Assembly: GCF_000255555.1 (NCBI RefSeq)
Contig: NZ_AGRW01000043.1
Location: 62,001 to 126,000, forward strand
Source of the DNA: Treponema saccharophilum DSM 2985
GTDB lineage: Bacteria > Spirochaetota > Spirochaetia > Treponematales > Treponemataceae
Direction: 5' to 3'
DNA: 64,000 bases
Under the pieces are notes generated by a model, which was given only the letters and a program-made list of their open reading frames with translations, was not told where the DNA came from and did not search any database. Position 1 is the first letter of the stretch. Each line of letters opens with the position of its first letter. Below are positions 8,901 to 17,180 of this stretch, piece by piece. The position numbers and the translations under genes are program-made.

Positions 8901-9614
8901 TCACATGCCCATGTTCGCCACGACGAATTTGCGCGCGGCGGCTTCGATTGCGGCGGGGAACATCGACACGAGGGCGTCCTTGTCGTACGAATAGCGCGAC
9001 ACGGGAATCGCCTCGGTCTCGGCGGAAACCTCGCCGCTGATTGCCTCGCGTCCGTCCGGGCCGAGAACGACGCAGCTCAGCGCAACGACGCCGCAGACGG
9101 CACCGCTAGACTGCGTTCCCTCGCACACGCGCTTCGAGAAAACGCATTCGGCAAGGACAAGCGCGCCGACGCCGAGCTCGCGTTCGAGAAGGCGCGCGCT
9201 TTTCGCCCCGAGCCTAGAAAAATCGCGGTATCCGCTCGCGCTGACAGTGGAGACCGTCGAATTGTAGATGCTCTGCCTCATTTTCTTGTATGCGGGAGCC
9301 GACAGCACGTGCTCCTTTTCGGCAACCTCGACGCCCGCTATGTCGGAAAGGGACTCGCGCAGGCTTTCCTCGAGATGGTCGACGCGGTCCTGCGAGGTCA
9401 GCCGCTCCGGGTTGGTGCCGTCAATCGCCTTGTTCAGCGCGGATGAAATCAGCCCCCTGCTCTCCGCGATATCATCAGCCCACGGGACGGAAGTGTTCCC
9501 CACGACCGTAACGACGGCGACCGGCGTGCATTCCTCAATCGAGACCGACGACGACGCGCATGACAGGAACGCCGGCAGCGCGGCGGCAACGAGCATATAT
9601 GCGATTCTTCTCAT
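8901..9614 (-). CDS. Envelope lipoprotein, unknown function
   Basis: Unrecognised 237-aa lipoprotein. It has MRR, then a hydrophobic stretch and a FLSC lipobox with Cys near residue 20. The mature part has VAVVTVVGNTSVPW near the start and an Ala/Val-rich middle with GALVLAECVFSK. The pattern resembles CsgG- or LpoB-like lipoproteins that open with an aVl.v.n beta strand, but this is only an impression. Start ATG 9614 has GGGGGA 5 nt upstream; the longer frame to 9680 has no ribosome site. It is convergent with the SDR gene (4-bp gap) and 62 bp downstream of the winged-helix gene. Confidence 0.75.
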   Translation of the reverse strand: MRRIAYMLVAAALPAFLSCASSSVSIEECTPVAVVTVVGNTSVPWADDIAESRGLISSALNKAIDGTNPERLTSQDRVDHLEESLRESLSDIAGVEVAEKEHVLSAPAYKKMRQSIYNSTVSTVSASGYRDFSRLGAKSARLLERELGVGALVLAECVFSKRVCEGTQSSGAVCGVVALSCVVLGPDGREAISGEVSAETEAIPVSRYSYDKDALVSMFPAAIEAAARKFVVANMGM

Positions 9615-9676
9615 AAAAATCCCCCAAAAAAGCAACGAAGATGATACCGGATAGGAATGATGCCGTCCATCAGCGC

Positions 9677-10420
9677 TCACGGGATGTTCTCATGAAGGAA
9701 AACTTTGTAGCGTCCTTTCCCCGTGCGGACGAGCTCGAAGCGCTTCGACTTCGCGGAAAAACGCTTCAGGCGCGAGATGTACGAATAGACGGAGCGCTTT
9801 CCGTTCTCGCCCGCGGACAGGTTCATGCGAGAGGAAATCTCATCGACGGAAAGGCATTTGTTCCGGCTGCAGCAGAGAATCGACAAAAGCTTCGCGAGAG
9901 ACGGCGGAAGGGAGCAGCTACGCTTGAGGTCGTCGATAATCCGCTCCTCGCGCGAGCCCATCATGCTGTGGATTGAGGCGAGCGACTGGAAAATCTCTAT
10001 GTTCATGCTCAGCTCGGGAGAGTCGACCGCGGAACTCAAATCGACGAGGAACGGGATTATCTTGTTGTAGTCGAACGCGCCGATGCGGAAATTGTTCTTG
10101 CTTATCCAGCGCGAGACGCGGTTCTCGCTGAACGCGAACGGGTCGTTGTAGAAGACGACCGGAGATTTCTGACCGATGGCGCCGAGCCTTTTGTACAAGA
10201 ACGTGTCGCAGAATTCGAACATCCTGTAATCGAACACGAAAACCTCGACGGAAAGAATCAGCTCGCGCTTCTCCACGATGTCGCGCTCAAGCCCTTCGGC
10301 AAAACCGCCCGATTCCGTCAGCCTGAACGCATAGAAGAGGCATTCATCCGAGCTGCCGCACACCTTCCGTGAAAGAGCCTCTATTACCTCCATGCGCTCC
10401 CCCGCGAAAACAATCCTCAT
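9677..10420 (-). CDS. Winged-helix protein with receiver-like N-terminus
   Basis: This 247-aa protein is probably a transcription factor. The C-terminal part (about 155-243: PPSLAKLLSILCCSRNKCLSVDEISSRMN, then SVYSYISRLKRF and LVRTGKGRYKVFL) follows the OmpR/PhoB winged-helix layout: helix, turn, recognition helix, GxGY-like wing. The N-terminal ~150 residues start MRIVFAG and contain VFVFDYRMFEF, like a response-regulator fold, but I see no Asp/Lys set typical of a phospho-acceptor, so it may be an orphan atypical regulator. GGGGGA lies 6 nt before ATG 10420. It precedes the lipoprotein gene on the same strand. No histidine kinase is adjacent. Confidence 0.7.
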   Translation of the reverse strand: MRIVFAGERMEVIEALSRKVCGSSDECLFYAFRLTESGGFAEGLERDIVEKRELILSVEVFVFDYRMFEFCDTFLYKRLGAIGQKSPVVFYNDPFAFSENRVSRWISKNNFRIGAFDYNKIIPFLVDLSSAVDSPELSMNIEIFQSLASIHSMMGSREERIIDDLKRSCSLPPSLAKLLSILCCSRNKCLSVDEISSRMNLSAGENGKRSVYSYISRLKRFSAKSKRFELVRTGKGRYKVFLHENIP

Positions 10421-10581
10421 GAAAAATCCCCCTTTTCAAAAGACATCAGCCCCTGCCGGAGCGCACGGAAAAAACCGCACAATCCCGAACAAGTTCCTCG
10501 TACGAAGAAAAGGATAATCCATAAAAAGTGCAAATGGAATCAAAAAAAATTGAACAAAAACGAACTGCCCCAGCAGCCGTC

Positions 10582-11499
10582 TCAGCCGAGCGATGCGGCG
10601 AATTTCTCGCACGCCTCGGCATCCGGGACAAAACCGCCCGAACGGAAAACCGACGACGCCCATTCGGCAAGCGCCCTCGCCTCCTTGCGCTCCGCGGGGG
10701 TCGGCTTTCCCTTCACGAGGATTTTTGCCCACGCGAAATAGTCGGAGGCAATCGCGGATGTGTTCTCGGCATCGCGGTCGTATTTGAGCGCGCTCCGTAT
10801 CGCCGACACCGCCTCGTCCTTCTTCCCGCCGAGGGAATACGCGCGCGCCGCCCCGTACCAGTCCGTCCCGATTTCGACGAGGTACCTGTTCTTCGTGTGG
10901 ATTTTTGCCGCCTCGACAAACGAGGATGCCGCGGAGTCGTAGTCCTTTGCGGAAACGAGGACGTCCCCGAGCGTGCGGTGGAGGACGGCAAGGTAGAAAG
11001 GCTCCTTCTGGAGTTTCTTCTCAAGCGAACGGAGCGTATCCGCATACGCGCGGTACGATTTTTTGCCCGAAGCGAGGGAAAGCCGCACGCCGAAAATATC
11101 GCAGACGGCGGAGAGCGCTTCGGGACGGGCAGACGCGGAGGCGAAACGGCGCGCGTCGGAAAGTATCAGGTCCGCGGAGGAGGAGATGAACGACGGCTCT
11201 CCGCCCTTCACCGCGCCGAGGTTTCCCGTCGCGATTTTGTAGGAGACGCCGGAAAGGGCCGTCCTGCAAAGCAAATCCGCGTCATCGATGGAGAACGCCA
11301 TCGTATAGACATCGCAAAGAAGCTGCCCCGCCTGCTCGAATTTGCCAGCGACGAGCGCATCGTTCGCAAGCTCGAATTTCGTGTCGGCGGCATCGCCCAC
11401 GGCCGTTATGACCATCGCCCGTTTCGACGCGCATCCAGAAAGGAGCGCGAAACAAGCGGAAGCGGCAGCCACGGCAAAGAAACGGAAAGTCCTGCACAT
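10582..11499 (-). CDS. TPR-like lipoprotein at the end of the Mla-type operon
   Basis: This 305-aa lipoprotein has MCRTFRFF, a hydrophobic core, and LLSGC with Cys near 22. The mature part is all-helical with TPR-like pairs, for example FELANDALVAGKFEQAGQLLCDVY, FYLAVLHRTLGDVLVSAKDYDSAASSFVEAAKIH and WYGAARAYSLGGKKDEAVSAIRSALKYD. GGGAGGA lies just upstream of ATG 11499. It lies 18 bp after mlaD, as the last gene of the mtaB-mlaEFD run, so it probably serves the lipid transport complex as an outer-membrane or periplasmic partner. That role is inference. About 160 bp without a gene follows (10421-10581), with only weak promoter-like AT patches. Confidence 0.78.
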   Translation of the reverse strand: MCRTFRFFAVAAASACFALLSGCASKRAMVITAVGDAADTKFELANDALVAGKFEQAGQLLCDVYTMAFSIDDADLLCRTALSGVSYKIATGNLGAVKGGEPSFISSSADLILSDARRFASASARPEALSAVCDIFGVRLSLASGKKSYRAYADTLRSLEKKLQKEPFYLAVLHRTLGDVLVSAKDYDSAASSFVEAAKIHTKNRYLVEIGTDWYGAARAYSLGGKKDEAVSAIRSALKYDRDAENTSAIASDYFAWAKILVKGKPTPAERKEARALAEWASSVFRSGGFVPDAEACEKFAASLG

Positions 11500-11517
11500 A
11501 AAATCCTCCCCACACAA

Positions 11518-12501
11518 TCAGAAATCGGTCCCGCGCGACTGGACGCTCGACGCCCCGGCGTTCTTCCTGTCCGGAATTCCCCCGCGAATGAGCGGGTTGT
11601 TGCTCACGCCCTTCACGAGGTCCTGTACCTGAAGGAGGAGCGCGTTGACCTGCACGAGCATCTCGCTGACTTCGGGAACGGCGTTGTCCACGAGCTTGTC
11701 GGCGTTCTTCGCTATCGGCGCGAGGCTCGTGAGAATCGAGGTCACCTGGCGGGAAATGTCCTTTCCCAGAAGGTTCGGCACTGCGCCGCCGTTCGAGCCG
11801 GAGAGGAGCGTGTTCACGTTTTCGAGAAGCCCGACAAGCTCCAGCGTGAGCTGCGGCCCGAGCGCCCCCGGAACGACTCCGCTGTCCTTGTCGGAAAGCA
11901 TCGCGGTGAGGGAATTTATGTTCGCGATTATCTCCGTGAACGGGCTGTCGCCCACGCCGAGAAGCGCATCGTCGACGGCACCGACGAGGACGTTCACGTT
12001 GTCGAGGAGCGTCGAAACCTTCGCGAGGAGGACGGAAATCGAGTCGGAAGACTCACCGACGACGACAAGCCCGTCCGCGATAAGCTCCTGCGCGGGGACG
12101 GAATCCTTCCTGAAAAGCTCGCTTCCCGACGGGACGATGGTGCGCCCCGTGCCCGGATAGAGGACGAACGACGAGCCGAGGCCAATCGGGCTTGAGCTGA
12201 ATTCGACAATCGAATGCTCCCTGACGTAATTGAAGTAATCCTCAAGGACGTAATAATCGACGCGGACGAATTCCCCCTCAAGCGAGACGGACTTCACCTT
12301 CCCGATGGAAAACCCCTTGTACGTCAAATCCATGCCGACGAAAATCCCCGAGCCGGAATCGAGAACCGTATAATAGTAGTTCTTCTTCGTGAACCAGCTC
12401 TGCTTCGCGCCGATTGCGAATATGAGGATTATCAGGCATGCGATTGCGGCAAGCGAGAACAAGCCGACAATCTGGTCGGCATACTTTATCTTAAATTTCA
12501 T
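11518..12501 (-). CDS. mlaD: MCE/MlaD-family lipid transport substrate-binding protein
   Basis: Periplasm-facing, membrane-anchored component of an MCE lipid ABC transporter, 327 aa. An N-terminal TM helix at about 9-31 (IVGLFSLAAIACLIILIFAIGA) is followed by the MCE domain: YYYTVLDSGSGIFVGMDLTYKGFSIGKVKSVSL and VREHSIVEFSSSPIGLGSSFVLYPG. A long helical tail with repeated hydrophobic heptads (about 140-300) fits the tube-forming C-terminal helices of this family. ATG 12501 has GAGAGG 11 nt upstream; GTG 12513 is the alternative. It overlaps mlaF by 11 bp. Confidence 0.9.
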   Translation of the reverse strand: MKFKIKYADQIVGLFSLAAIACLIILIFAIGAKQSWFTKKNYYYTVLDSGSGIFVGMDLTYKGFSIGKVKSVSLEGEFVRVDYYVLEDYFNYVREHSIVEFSSSPIGLGSSFVLYPGTGRTIVPSGSELFRKDSVPAQELIADGLVVVGESSDSISVLLAKVSTLLDNVNVLVGAVDDALLGVGDSPFTEIIANINSLTAMLSDKDSGVVPGALGPQLTLELVGLLENVNTLLSGSNGGAVPNLLGKDISRQVTSILTSLAPIAKNADKLVDNAVPEVSEMLVQVNALLLQVQDLVKGVSNNPLIRGGIPDRKNAGASSVQSRGTDF

Positions 12502-13183
12502 AGTCGTCAGCACCTCTCAAAAATCCAGCGTCGATATCGTAAACGCGCGAATTCCTCGACCTGTTCATTATATCGATGAATTCGGAACGATGGCTCACGT
12601 AAATGACGGTCTTCCCGCTGTTTATGAAATCGACGAGCAGGGAAAGTATGTGGTCGGAACCGTCCTGGTCAAGCGATTCCGTGCATTCGTCGAGGAACAG
12701 CACCTCGGGGTCGTTGATGAGCGCGCGCGCGAACGCCACCCGCTTCTGCTCGCCCATCGAAAGGTCGACGGGCCGCAGCGAAAGGGGTCTGTTGAACCGG
12801 ACAATCTCGCACATACGCCGAATCCGCGACGAGCGCTCGTCGCGCGACATGCTCTGGTTGTGCGTCTGCAGGGGAAGGTTCAGGTTCTGCTCGATAGTCT
12901 GGTTCGCCCAAAGCGCGGAATCCTGGAAGACGTAGGAGCACCGGCGCCTGAACGTTTTGTTCTCCACGTTCGACATGAGCTGGATGTCCTTCCCGTCGAA
13001 GAGGACGCGGCCGCCGGTCGGGACGAGGATTCCCGCGACGAGCTTGAGGAGCGTCGACTTCCCGCTTCCGGAACGCCCCAAAAGCCCCGTGACGGAGCCC
13101 ATCTCAATCTCCATGCTCACCCCTTTTATGATGTCCTGCGTGCGCGACGAGAATTTCACGCTCTCAACAGAAAAAAGTGCCAC
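12491..13183 (-). CDS. mlaF: MlaF/Mkl-family ABC transporter ATPase
   Basis: ATPase that drives MCE lipid transport, 230 aa. Walker A is GRSGSGKST, the Q-loop is YVFQDSALWANQTI, the signature is LSMGEQKRVAFARAL, Walker B is VLFLDECTESLD, and the switch His is in VIYVSHR. GTG 13183 is preferred because GGGGGC lies 5 nt upstream and the fold starts there; a TTG at 13204 would overlap the mlaE stop. It lies 17 bp after mlaE and overlaps mlaD by 11 bp, so the three transporter genes are translationally linked. Confidence 0.92.
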   Translation of the reverse strand: MALFSVESVKFSSRTQDIIKGVSMEIEMGSVTGLLGRSGSGKSTLLKLVAGILVPTGGRVLFDGKDIQLMSNVENKTFRRRCSYVFQDSALWANQTIEQNLNLPLQTHNQSMSRDERSSRIRRMCEIVRFNRPLSLRPVDLSMGEQKRVAFARALINDPEVLFLDECTESLDQDGSDHILSLLVDFINSGKTVIYVSHRSEFIDIMNRSRNSRVYDIDAGFLRGADDYEI

Positions 13184-13200
13184 AAAAGCCCCCAAAAAAA

Positions 13201-14010
13201 TCAAAGCAGCGACGGAATTATCGTTATGATGACATCCGCCACGATTATCCCGACGAACGACTTGCTCACGGCCTGGATTCCCGCGACGGGAATCTCCGTC
13301 GACGCGCGCTCGACGTTGAACCCGTAATACGTCGCCGTTATCGAAATCACCATGCCGAAAACGATGCTTTTTATTACCGAGGTCGCAATCATCATGAGCG
13401 AGAGGTGCTTGAGAAGCCCCGTGAAATACCCGTTCGCGATTGTCGGGTTCACGAATTTAGCGACGACCGCGGGTCCGACGATTCCGCAAAGAGAGAAATA
13501 CAGCCCCAAAAAAAAGACGGAAAGCGTCACGCCCAGAAAGCGCGGCGCGACGAGATAATCGATTGGGTCGACGCCGACGGAAATGTAGCTCTCGACCTGA
13601 TGCGACGTGACCATGCCGCCAAGCTCCGTGGCGATTGCCGTCGCCGAGCGAGCCGTGACGACGAACGCCACGAGAAGGGGCCCAAGCTCGCGCACGACGA
13701 CGACAAGCAGAATCTGATAAATCATGCTGCTTTGCCCGAGCGAAAGGAGAAGCTCGTAGCCGACGAGGAATATGGCGGAGCCGAGCGAGACGGAAAGAAT
13801 CACGACAATCGGGAGCGCCTCTATAAAAGTGAAAAGAAGCTGCATTATCAGAATCTTCCGCGCAGCCTTCTCCCTTTTCACGAACGCGAACGACGAGAGG
13901 AACGTCCTCCCGATGTAGCCGAGAATATACGGAACGGCGGAGAAGAACGCGGAGACTTTCGCGCCAAGTTTTGCCACGAAAAAGCCGAACGCATCCCCCG
14001 CCCCCATCAT
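13201..14010 (-). CDS. mlaE: MlaE-family lipid ABC transporter permease
   Basis: Permease of 269 aa with about five to six membrane helices and the family signature LLVVVVRELGPLLVAFVVTARSATAIATELGGMVTSHQVE...GVDPIDYLVAPRFLG (the MlaE 'REl.PvL.al.laGr.gsaiaaElgtM' region). A long N-terminal amphipathic helix precedes the core, as in MlaE. ATG 14010 overlaps the mtaB stop as ATGA. With MlaF and MlaD it forms a complete inner-membrane transporter. No MlaC (soluble shuttle) or MlaA gene is nearby, so the route to the outer membrane may use the adjacent lipoprotein or genes elsewhere. Confidence 0.93.
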   Translation of the reverse strand: MMGAGDAFGFFVAKLGAKVSAFFSAVPYILGYIGRTFLSSFAFVKREKAARKILIMQLLFTFIEALPIVVILSVSLGSAIFLVGYELLLSLGQSSMIYQILLVVVVRELGPLLVAFVVTARSATAIATELGGMVTSHQVESYISVGVDPIDYLVAPRFLGVTLSVFFLGLYFSLCGIVGPAVVAKFVNPTIANGYFTGLLKHLSLMMIATSVIKSIVFGMVISITATYYGFNVERASTEIPVAGIQAVSKSFVGIIVADVIITIIPSLL

Positions 14011-15452
14011 ACGCCCGCCTCCGCGAGAACCGCGAGCGTGTCGCTCTCGCCGGTGCGCTCATGCTCGCCGAGCGGGCGGACGACGCGCACCATGACCTGC
14101 TTTCCCGGAGACGGAATGCCGTCATCACCGGGCGAGAACACGAGCTGGCAATGGAGGAAATTTTCCGTGACGGCATGGACGACGACTTTCTCCATCATTA
14201 TCCGCCTGCGGTGGACAGTCTCGCAGACTGCCGGAAGAACCGCGCCGACAAAACCTTCTATATATTTTCCCTTCGACTCGCGGGAGAATTCCTCCAGCTG
14301 CTTTATCCGCCCGTCCGTGACGTAGTTCGGGACCATCGGCCTCATAGAGAACGCCTCCGTCCCCGGACGCGCGCTGAACGGGAACGCATGGACGAACGTG
14401 AAGCCGCATTCCCGGAGCATTTTCATCGTAAGAGCGAAATCCTCGTCGCTCTCGCCCGGAAAGCCTCCGATGATGTCGCACGCGAGGAACGGGTTTCCCT
14501 TCGCCTCGCGCAGCAGCCTGACGGCGCGGTAAACCGCGTCAATCCGATACGGCCTTTTCATGCGGGCGAGGACCGAATCGCTTCCGGACTGAACGGAGAT
14601 GTGGAAATGCGGCCTGACGCGGGGATGCGCGACGAGCGACGAAAGCTCCTCGTCGACGATTTCGGGATAGAGGCTCGATATGCGGATTCCTATCCGGCTC
14701 GTATTCTCCAGCATGAGGCGCAAAAGTCCCGCGAAACCGACGAACGTCTCGTTCCCGTCCTTGTCGGCATACCTTCCCCGATACTGCGAGATGTTCACCG
14801 TCGTCACGACGACCTCGCCCTGCCCCGCTTCCTCAAGCGCGCGAATTCTGTCGATGACGGTGTTCGCGTCGAGCGAGACCGATTTTCCCCGCGCAAGGCG
14901 AATCCGGCAGTACGTGCAGACGCAGTTGCACCCGTCCTGGATTTTCAGGGACGAGCGCGAGTGGTTTATGAACGTGTCCGTCGAAAGCCTGAACGGCTCG
15001 ACAATCTCGCCGGAAGCGCCCTGCTTTTTGTCGAAAAACGCCTGGAGCGACGAGCGGAGCTCCGCCCCGGAAAGAGCCGTCCCGCCGATGAGCGAAGGGA
15101 CATCCGCGAGGGCGCTCTTCGTCTGCCCGCCGAGAACGGCGACACGCGGGTCGATTGCCCGTATGTCGTTCCCGTCAAGCTGCGCGTAGCATCCCGTCAC
15201 TATGACGACGGCGCGCGGGCATTTCGCGAGGAGAAGACGTATTATGCGGCGGGCTTTCTGCTCGGCCTTCGCCGTGACGGTGCACGTGTTCACGACGCAG
15301 GCGACGACATCGCCATCAGCCGGGGAGGACGCCGTCATCGGCTCCATCGACACGGAAAAACCCGCGTCGGTAAACGCGCGCGCCGCGCCCTCGCTCTCGA
15401 CCTGGTTGAGCTTGCATCCGAGCGTCTCGAAATGAACCTTCTTTTTTTCCAT
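14007..15452 (-). CDS. mtaB: tRNA t6A37 methylthiotransferase MtaB
   Basis: Radical-SAM enzyme that converts t6A37 to ms2t6A in tRNAs reading ANN codons, 481 aa. Three parts are visible: an N-terminal UPF0004 domain (FETLGCKLNQVESE, VVNTCTVTAKAEQK, TGCYAQ) with three Cys; the radical-SAM core with CNCVCTYCRIRLARG (Cx3Cx2C) and the IIGGFPGESDEDF block; and a C-terminal TRAM-like domain. I favour ATG 15452 because homologues begin just before this. A GTG at 15467 overlapping the upstream stop is possible. It sits between the TPR gene and mlaE with overlapping junctions, so it is cotranscribed, though functionally unrelated. Confidence 0.93.
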   Translation of the reverse strand: MEKKKVHFETLGCKLNQVESEGAARAFTDAGFSVSMEPMTASSPADGDVVACVVNTCTVTAKAEQKARRIIRLLLAKCPRAVVIVTGCYAQLDGNDIRAIDPRVAVLGGQTKSALADVPSLIGGTALSGAELRSSLQAFFDKKQGASGEIVEPFRLSTDTFINHSRSSLKIQDGCNCVCTYCRIRLARGKSVSLDANTVIDRIRALEEAGQGEVVVTTVNISQYRGRYADKDGNETFVGFAGLLRLMLENTSRIGIRISSLYPEIVDEELSSLVAHPRVRPHFHISVQSGSDSVLARMKRPYRIDAVYRAVRLLREAKGNPFLACDIIGGFPGESDEDFALTMKMLRECGFTFVHAFPFSARPGTEAFSMRPMVPNYVTDGRIKQLEEFSRESKGKYIEGFVGAVLPAVCETVHRRRIMMEKVVVHAVTENFLHCQLVFSPGDDGIPSPGKQVMVRVVRPLGEHERTGESDTLAVLAEAGV

Positions 15453-15463
15453 CGTACCCGCGC

Positions 15464-16096
15464 TCACTGGAGTTTCGCCGTCACCCTGTCCTTCCCGCGG
15501 ATCGCGTCGGCGAGCGACTTGTCAAGCTCAAGCGCCTTGTTGTAGGCGACGAGAGCGGACGCATACGCGCCAGCCATCTCTCGGGCGTACCCGCACCGAG
15601 CCCACCATGTCGCATATTCCACGGGTTTGATGTGGACAGCCATGGAGAGCGCTATGTCGGCATGCTGGTATTTTGCCTGCCGTATGTAGATTTCGCCCAT
15701 GTAGAGGTAGGCGTACCCGATGTCCTTCGAATTCTGCGAGGCGTTCGCAAGATAAAGCTGGAAATACTCGAGCGCGCCGTCGTTTTTCCCCTGATAGTAT
15801 TTTGCCTCCGCGAGAATCTCAATCAGGCGGGTGTCGGTGCTGCTGATGTTCCTCGCCTCTATCGCGCGCGCCTCCGCCTCCGCATACTGCTTGTTCGACA
15901 CGAGGCTCCAGCAGAGGACGACATACGAATTCACGTTCTTCGGGTTCTGCTGAATCTCCTGCTTGCATACGGCTATCGCCTCCGCGTATTTCCCGTTCCG
16001 GTACAGCTCAAGCGCGTCGATTTTCTGCGCCACGGCGGGAACGGAAAGCGATATCCCGAGCGCGGCTGCAACTGCAATTCTTCTGAAAAAAAACAT
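15464..16096 (-). CDS. Periplasmic TPR-repeat protein
   Basis: This 210-aa exported protein has a signal peptide MFFFRRIAVAAALGISLSVPAVAQ with a likely AQ/K cleavage near residue 24. The rest is TPR: ALELYRNGKYAEAIAVCKQEIQQNP, SYVVLCWSLVSNKQYAEAEARAIEA, AKYYQGKNDGALEYFQLYL, GYAYLYMGEIYIRQAKYQHADIALSMAV and WWARCGYAREMAGAYASALVAYNKALELD. The function is unknown; TPR proteins act as scaffolds. ATG 16096 follows GGGGAATC at good spacing. It is the first gene of the operon continuing into mtaB (stop/start overlap at 15464-15467) and the Mla genes. Confidence 0.85.
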   Translation of the reverse strand: MFFFRRIAVAAALGISLSVPAVAQKIDALELYRNGKYAEAIAVCKQEIQQNPKNVNSYVVLCWSLVSNKQYAEAEARAIEARNISSTDTRLIEILAEAKYYQGKNDGALEYFQLYLANASQNSKDIGYAYLYMGEIYIRQAKYQHADIALSMAVHIKPVEYATWWARCGYAREMAGAYASALVAYNKALELDKSLADAIRGKDRVTAKLQ

Positions 16097-16152
16097 TTTT
16101 GATTCCCCATCCAAAAAAAATATCGGGAGCCCCAAGCCATGGGGCAACTTCG

Positions 16153-16171
16153 AAAAAACGGGCTTCCGCCC
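16153..16171 (-). terminator. Short terminator after bactofilin gene
   Basis: On the minus strand GGGC, a GGAA loop and GCCC are followed by G and six T residues, a few bases after the bactofilin stop. The stem is only 4-5 bp but tight. Confidence 0.45.
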
Positions 16172-16174
16172 TCA

Positions 16175-16537
16175 TCAGTTGGCGACCATCGTGCACCGGC
16201 CCGTAAAACGGGAGCCGGGGTCAAGGACGAGCTGCTCGCTCGTTATGTCTCCGGTAACAGAGCCGGACGATGTGACGTGGACGATTTTTCCCGCGACGAC
16301 ATTCCCCTCGACCTTCCCCTTCACGAGGACGCGCGACGCCGAAATGTCGGCGCAGACGACCGCCTCGGAATCGACGACGAGGTCGCTCGTCGCCTCTATG
16401 ACTCCGGTCACCGAGCCGCGTATCATGAAAGGCTTGGAGAACTTGATTCTTCCGCGGAATTTTATGTCGTTCTCAAGAATCGTGTCGAAATCATCTTCCT
16501 CAAGGTCGAGAATGTCCGTATTTTTTGCTTCAAACAT
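16175..16537 (-). CDS. Bactofilin (polymer-forming cytoskeletal protein)
   Basis: This 120-aa protein has the bactofilin beta-helix pattern: IKFRGRIKFSKPFMIRGSVTGVIEATSDLVVDSEAVVCADISASRVLVKGKVEGNVVAGKIVHVTSSGSVTGDI. Each turn carries the expected short hydrophobic strands and glycines. Bactofilins polymerise without nucleotide and help set cell shape, including helical form, in several bacteria. The short N-terminal tail (MFEAKNTDILDLEEDD) is acidic. A consensus-like promoter with its -10 ending 7 nt before the ATG and no Shine-Dalgarno suggest leaderless translation. Divergent from the TIGR03546 gene. Confidence 0.93.
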   Translation of the reverse strand: MFEAKNTDILDLEEDDFDTILENDIKFRGRIKFSKPFMIRGSVTGVIEATSDLVVDSEAVVCADISASRVLVKGKVEGNVVAGKIVHVTSSGSVTGDITSEQLVLDPGSRFTGRCTMVAN

Positions 16538-16544
16538 GGGGAAT

Positions 16545-16573
16545 ACTGTACGTCAAACGGGCGCGTTGGTCAA
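16545..16573 (-). promoter_or_regulatory. Promoter of bactofilin gene
   Basis: TTGACC and TACAGT are 17 bp apart on the minus strand; the -10 ends 7 nt before ATG 16537. On the opposite strand TACAAT (16653-16658) ends 6 nt before ATG 16665 of the divergent gene. Confidence 0.65.
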
Positions 16574-16664
16574 TTTGCACGGCGCGGATTATGGAAGGAA
16601 GGCGGGCCGAAACAGTTTCGGCGCCACGCGTTTTTTCGCGCGCTTTTTGTGTTACAATCGAGGA

Positions 16665-17180
16665 ATGATTGCAAACATTTCAAATATGCTGAAGGCTTTG
16701 AACGCCAACGTGAACCCCGGCGAGATTGCGCACGCAGCCGCATGCGGGTTCCTGCTCGGGCTGGTACCGAAGGACAACCTGCTGTGGTACCTCGCATTCG
16801 TGTTCATCCTGTTCGTGAGGATAAACAAGCCGACGTACCTCATCATGATTGTCGTCGGCTCCGCAGTCGCCACTGCCGGCGACCCGCTCTTCGATTCGGT
16901 CGGATACGCAATACTGACGTCGCAGAAGATGAGCGGGCTGTTCGCGACTCTCCTTGAGATTCCCTTCGTCGCGTTCACGAAATTCAACAACACCGTCGTG
17001 ATGGGCTCGCTCGTCGCGGGGCTTGCCGCATACGTCCCGGTGTACGCGCTCGCGCGCCTTGCCGTGCATCTCTGGCGGAAGTACGCCGTGATGGCGCTCA
17101 GGAACTCGCGGGCAATCAAAATCATCGGGAAAATTCCCGTCCTCTCAAAAGTCGCGAAGATAATCGGAGAAAGGATATGA
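16665..17180 (+). CDS. TIGR03546 family membrane protein
   Basis: This 171-aa integral membrane protein has about four hydrophobic segments, for example IAHAAACGFLLGLVPKDNLLWYLAFVFILFVRIN and YLIMIVVGSAVATAGDPLFDSVG. The GLVPKDNLLWY region is typical of the family I know as TIGR03546, found as a pair with TIGR03545 in outer-membrane bacteria. Function unknown. I chose ATG 16665; the frame is open upstream to 15963, but that part is antisense to the bactofilin gene. TACAAT ends 6 nt before the ATG. It overlaps the next gene by 4 bp (ATGA). Confidence 0.85.
   Translation: MIANISNMLKALNANVNPGEIAHAAACGFLLGLVPKDNLLWYLAFVFILFVRINKPTYLIMIVVGSAVATAGDPLFDSVGYAILTSQKMSGLFATLLEIPFVAFTKFNNTVVMGSLVAGLAAYVPVYALARLAVHLWRKYAVMALRNSRAIKIIGKIPVLSKVAKIIGERI

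Noticed and set aside
10555-10581. Terminator after the Mla operon lipoprotein gene
   Set aside because: Only a 4-bp CTGC/GCAG stem precedes a T-rich stretch; too weak to list.
10528-12195. Long plus-strand open frame of 555 codons
   Set aside because: It is antisense to the lipoprotein and mlaD genes, is Arg/Glu-rich with no domain, and has no ribosome site. This is typical mirror coding in GC-rich DNA. The same applies to plus-strand frames at 6609-7934 and 13177-15545 and the minus-strand frame at 24612-25604.
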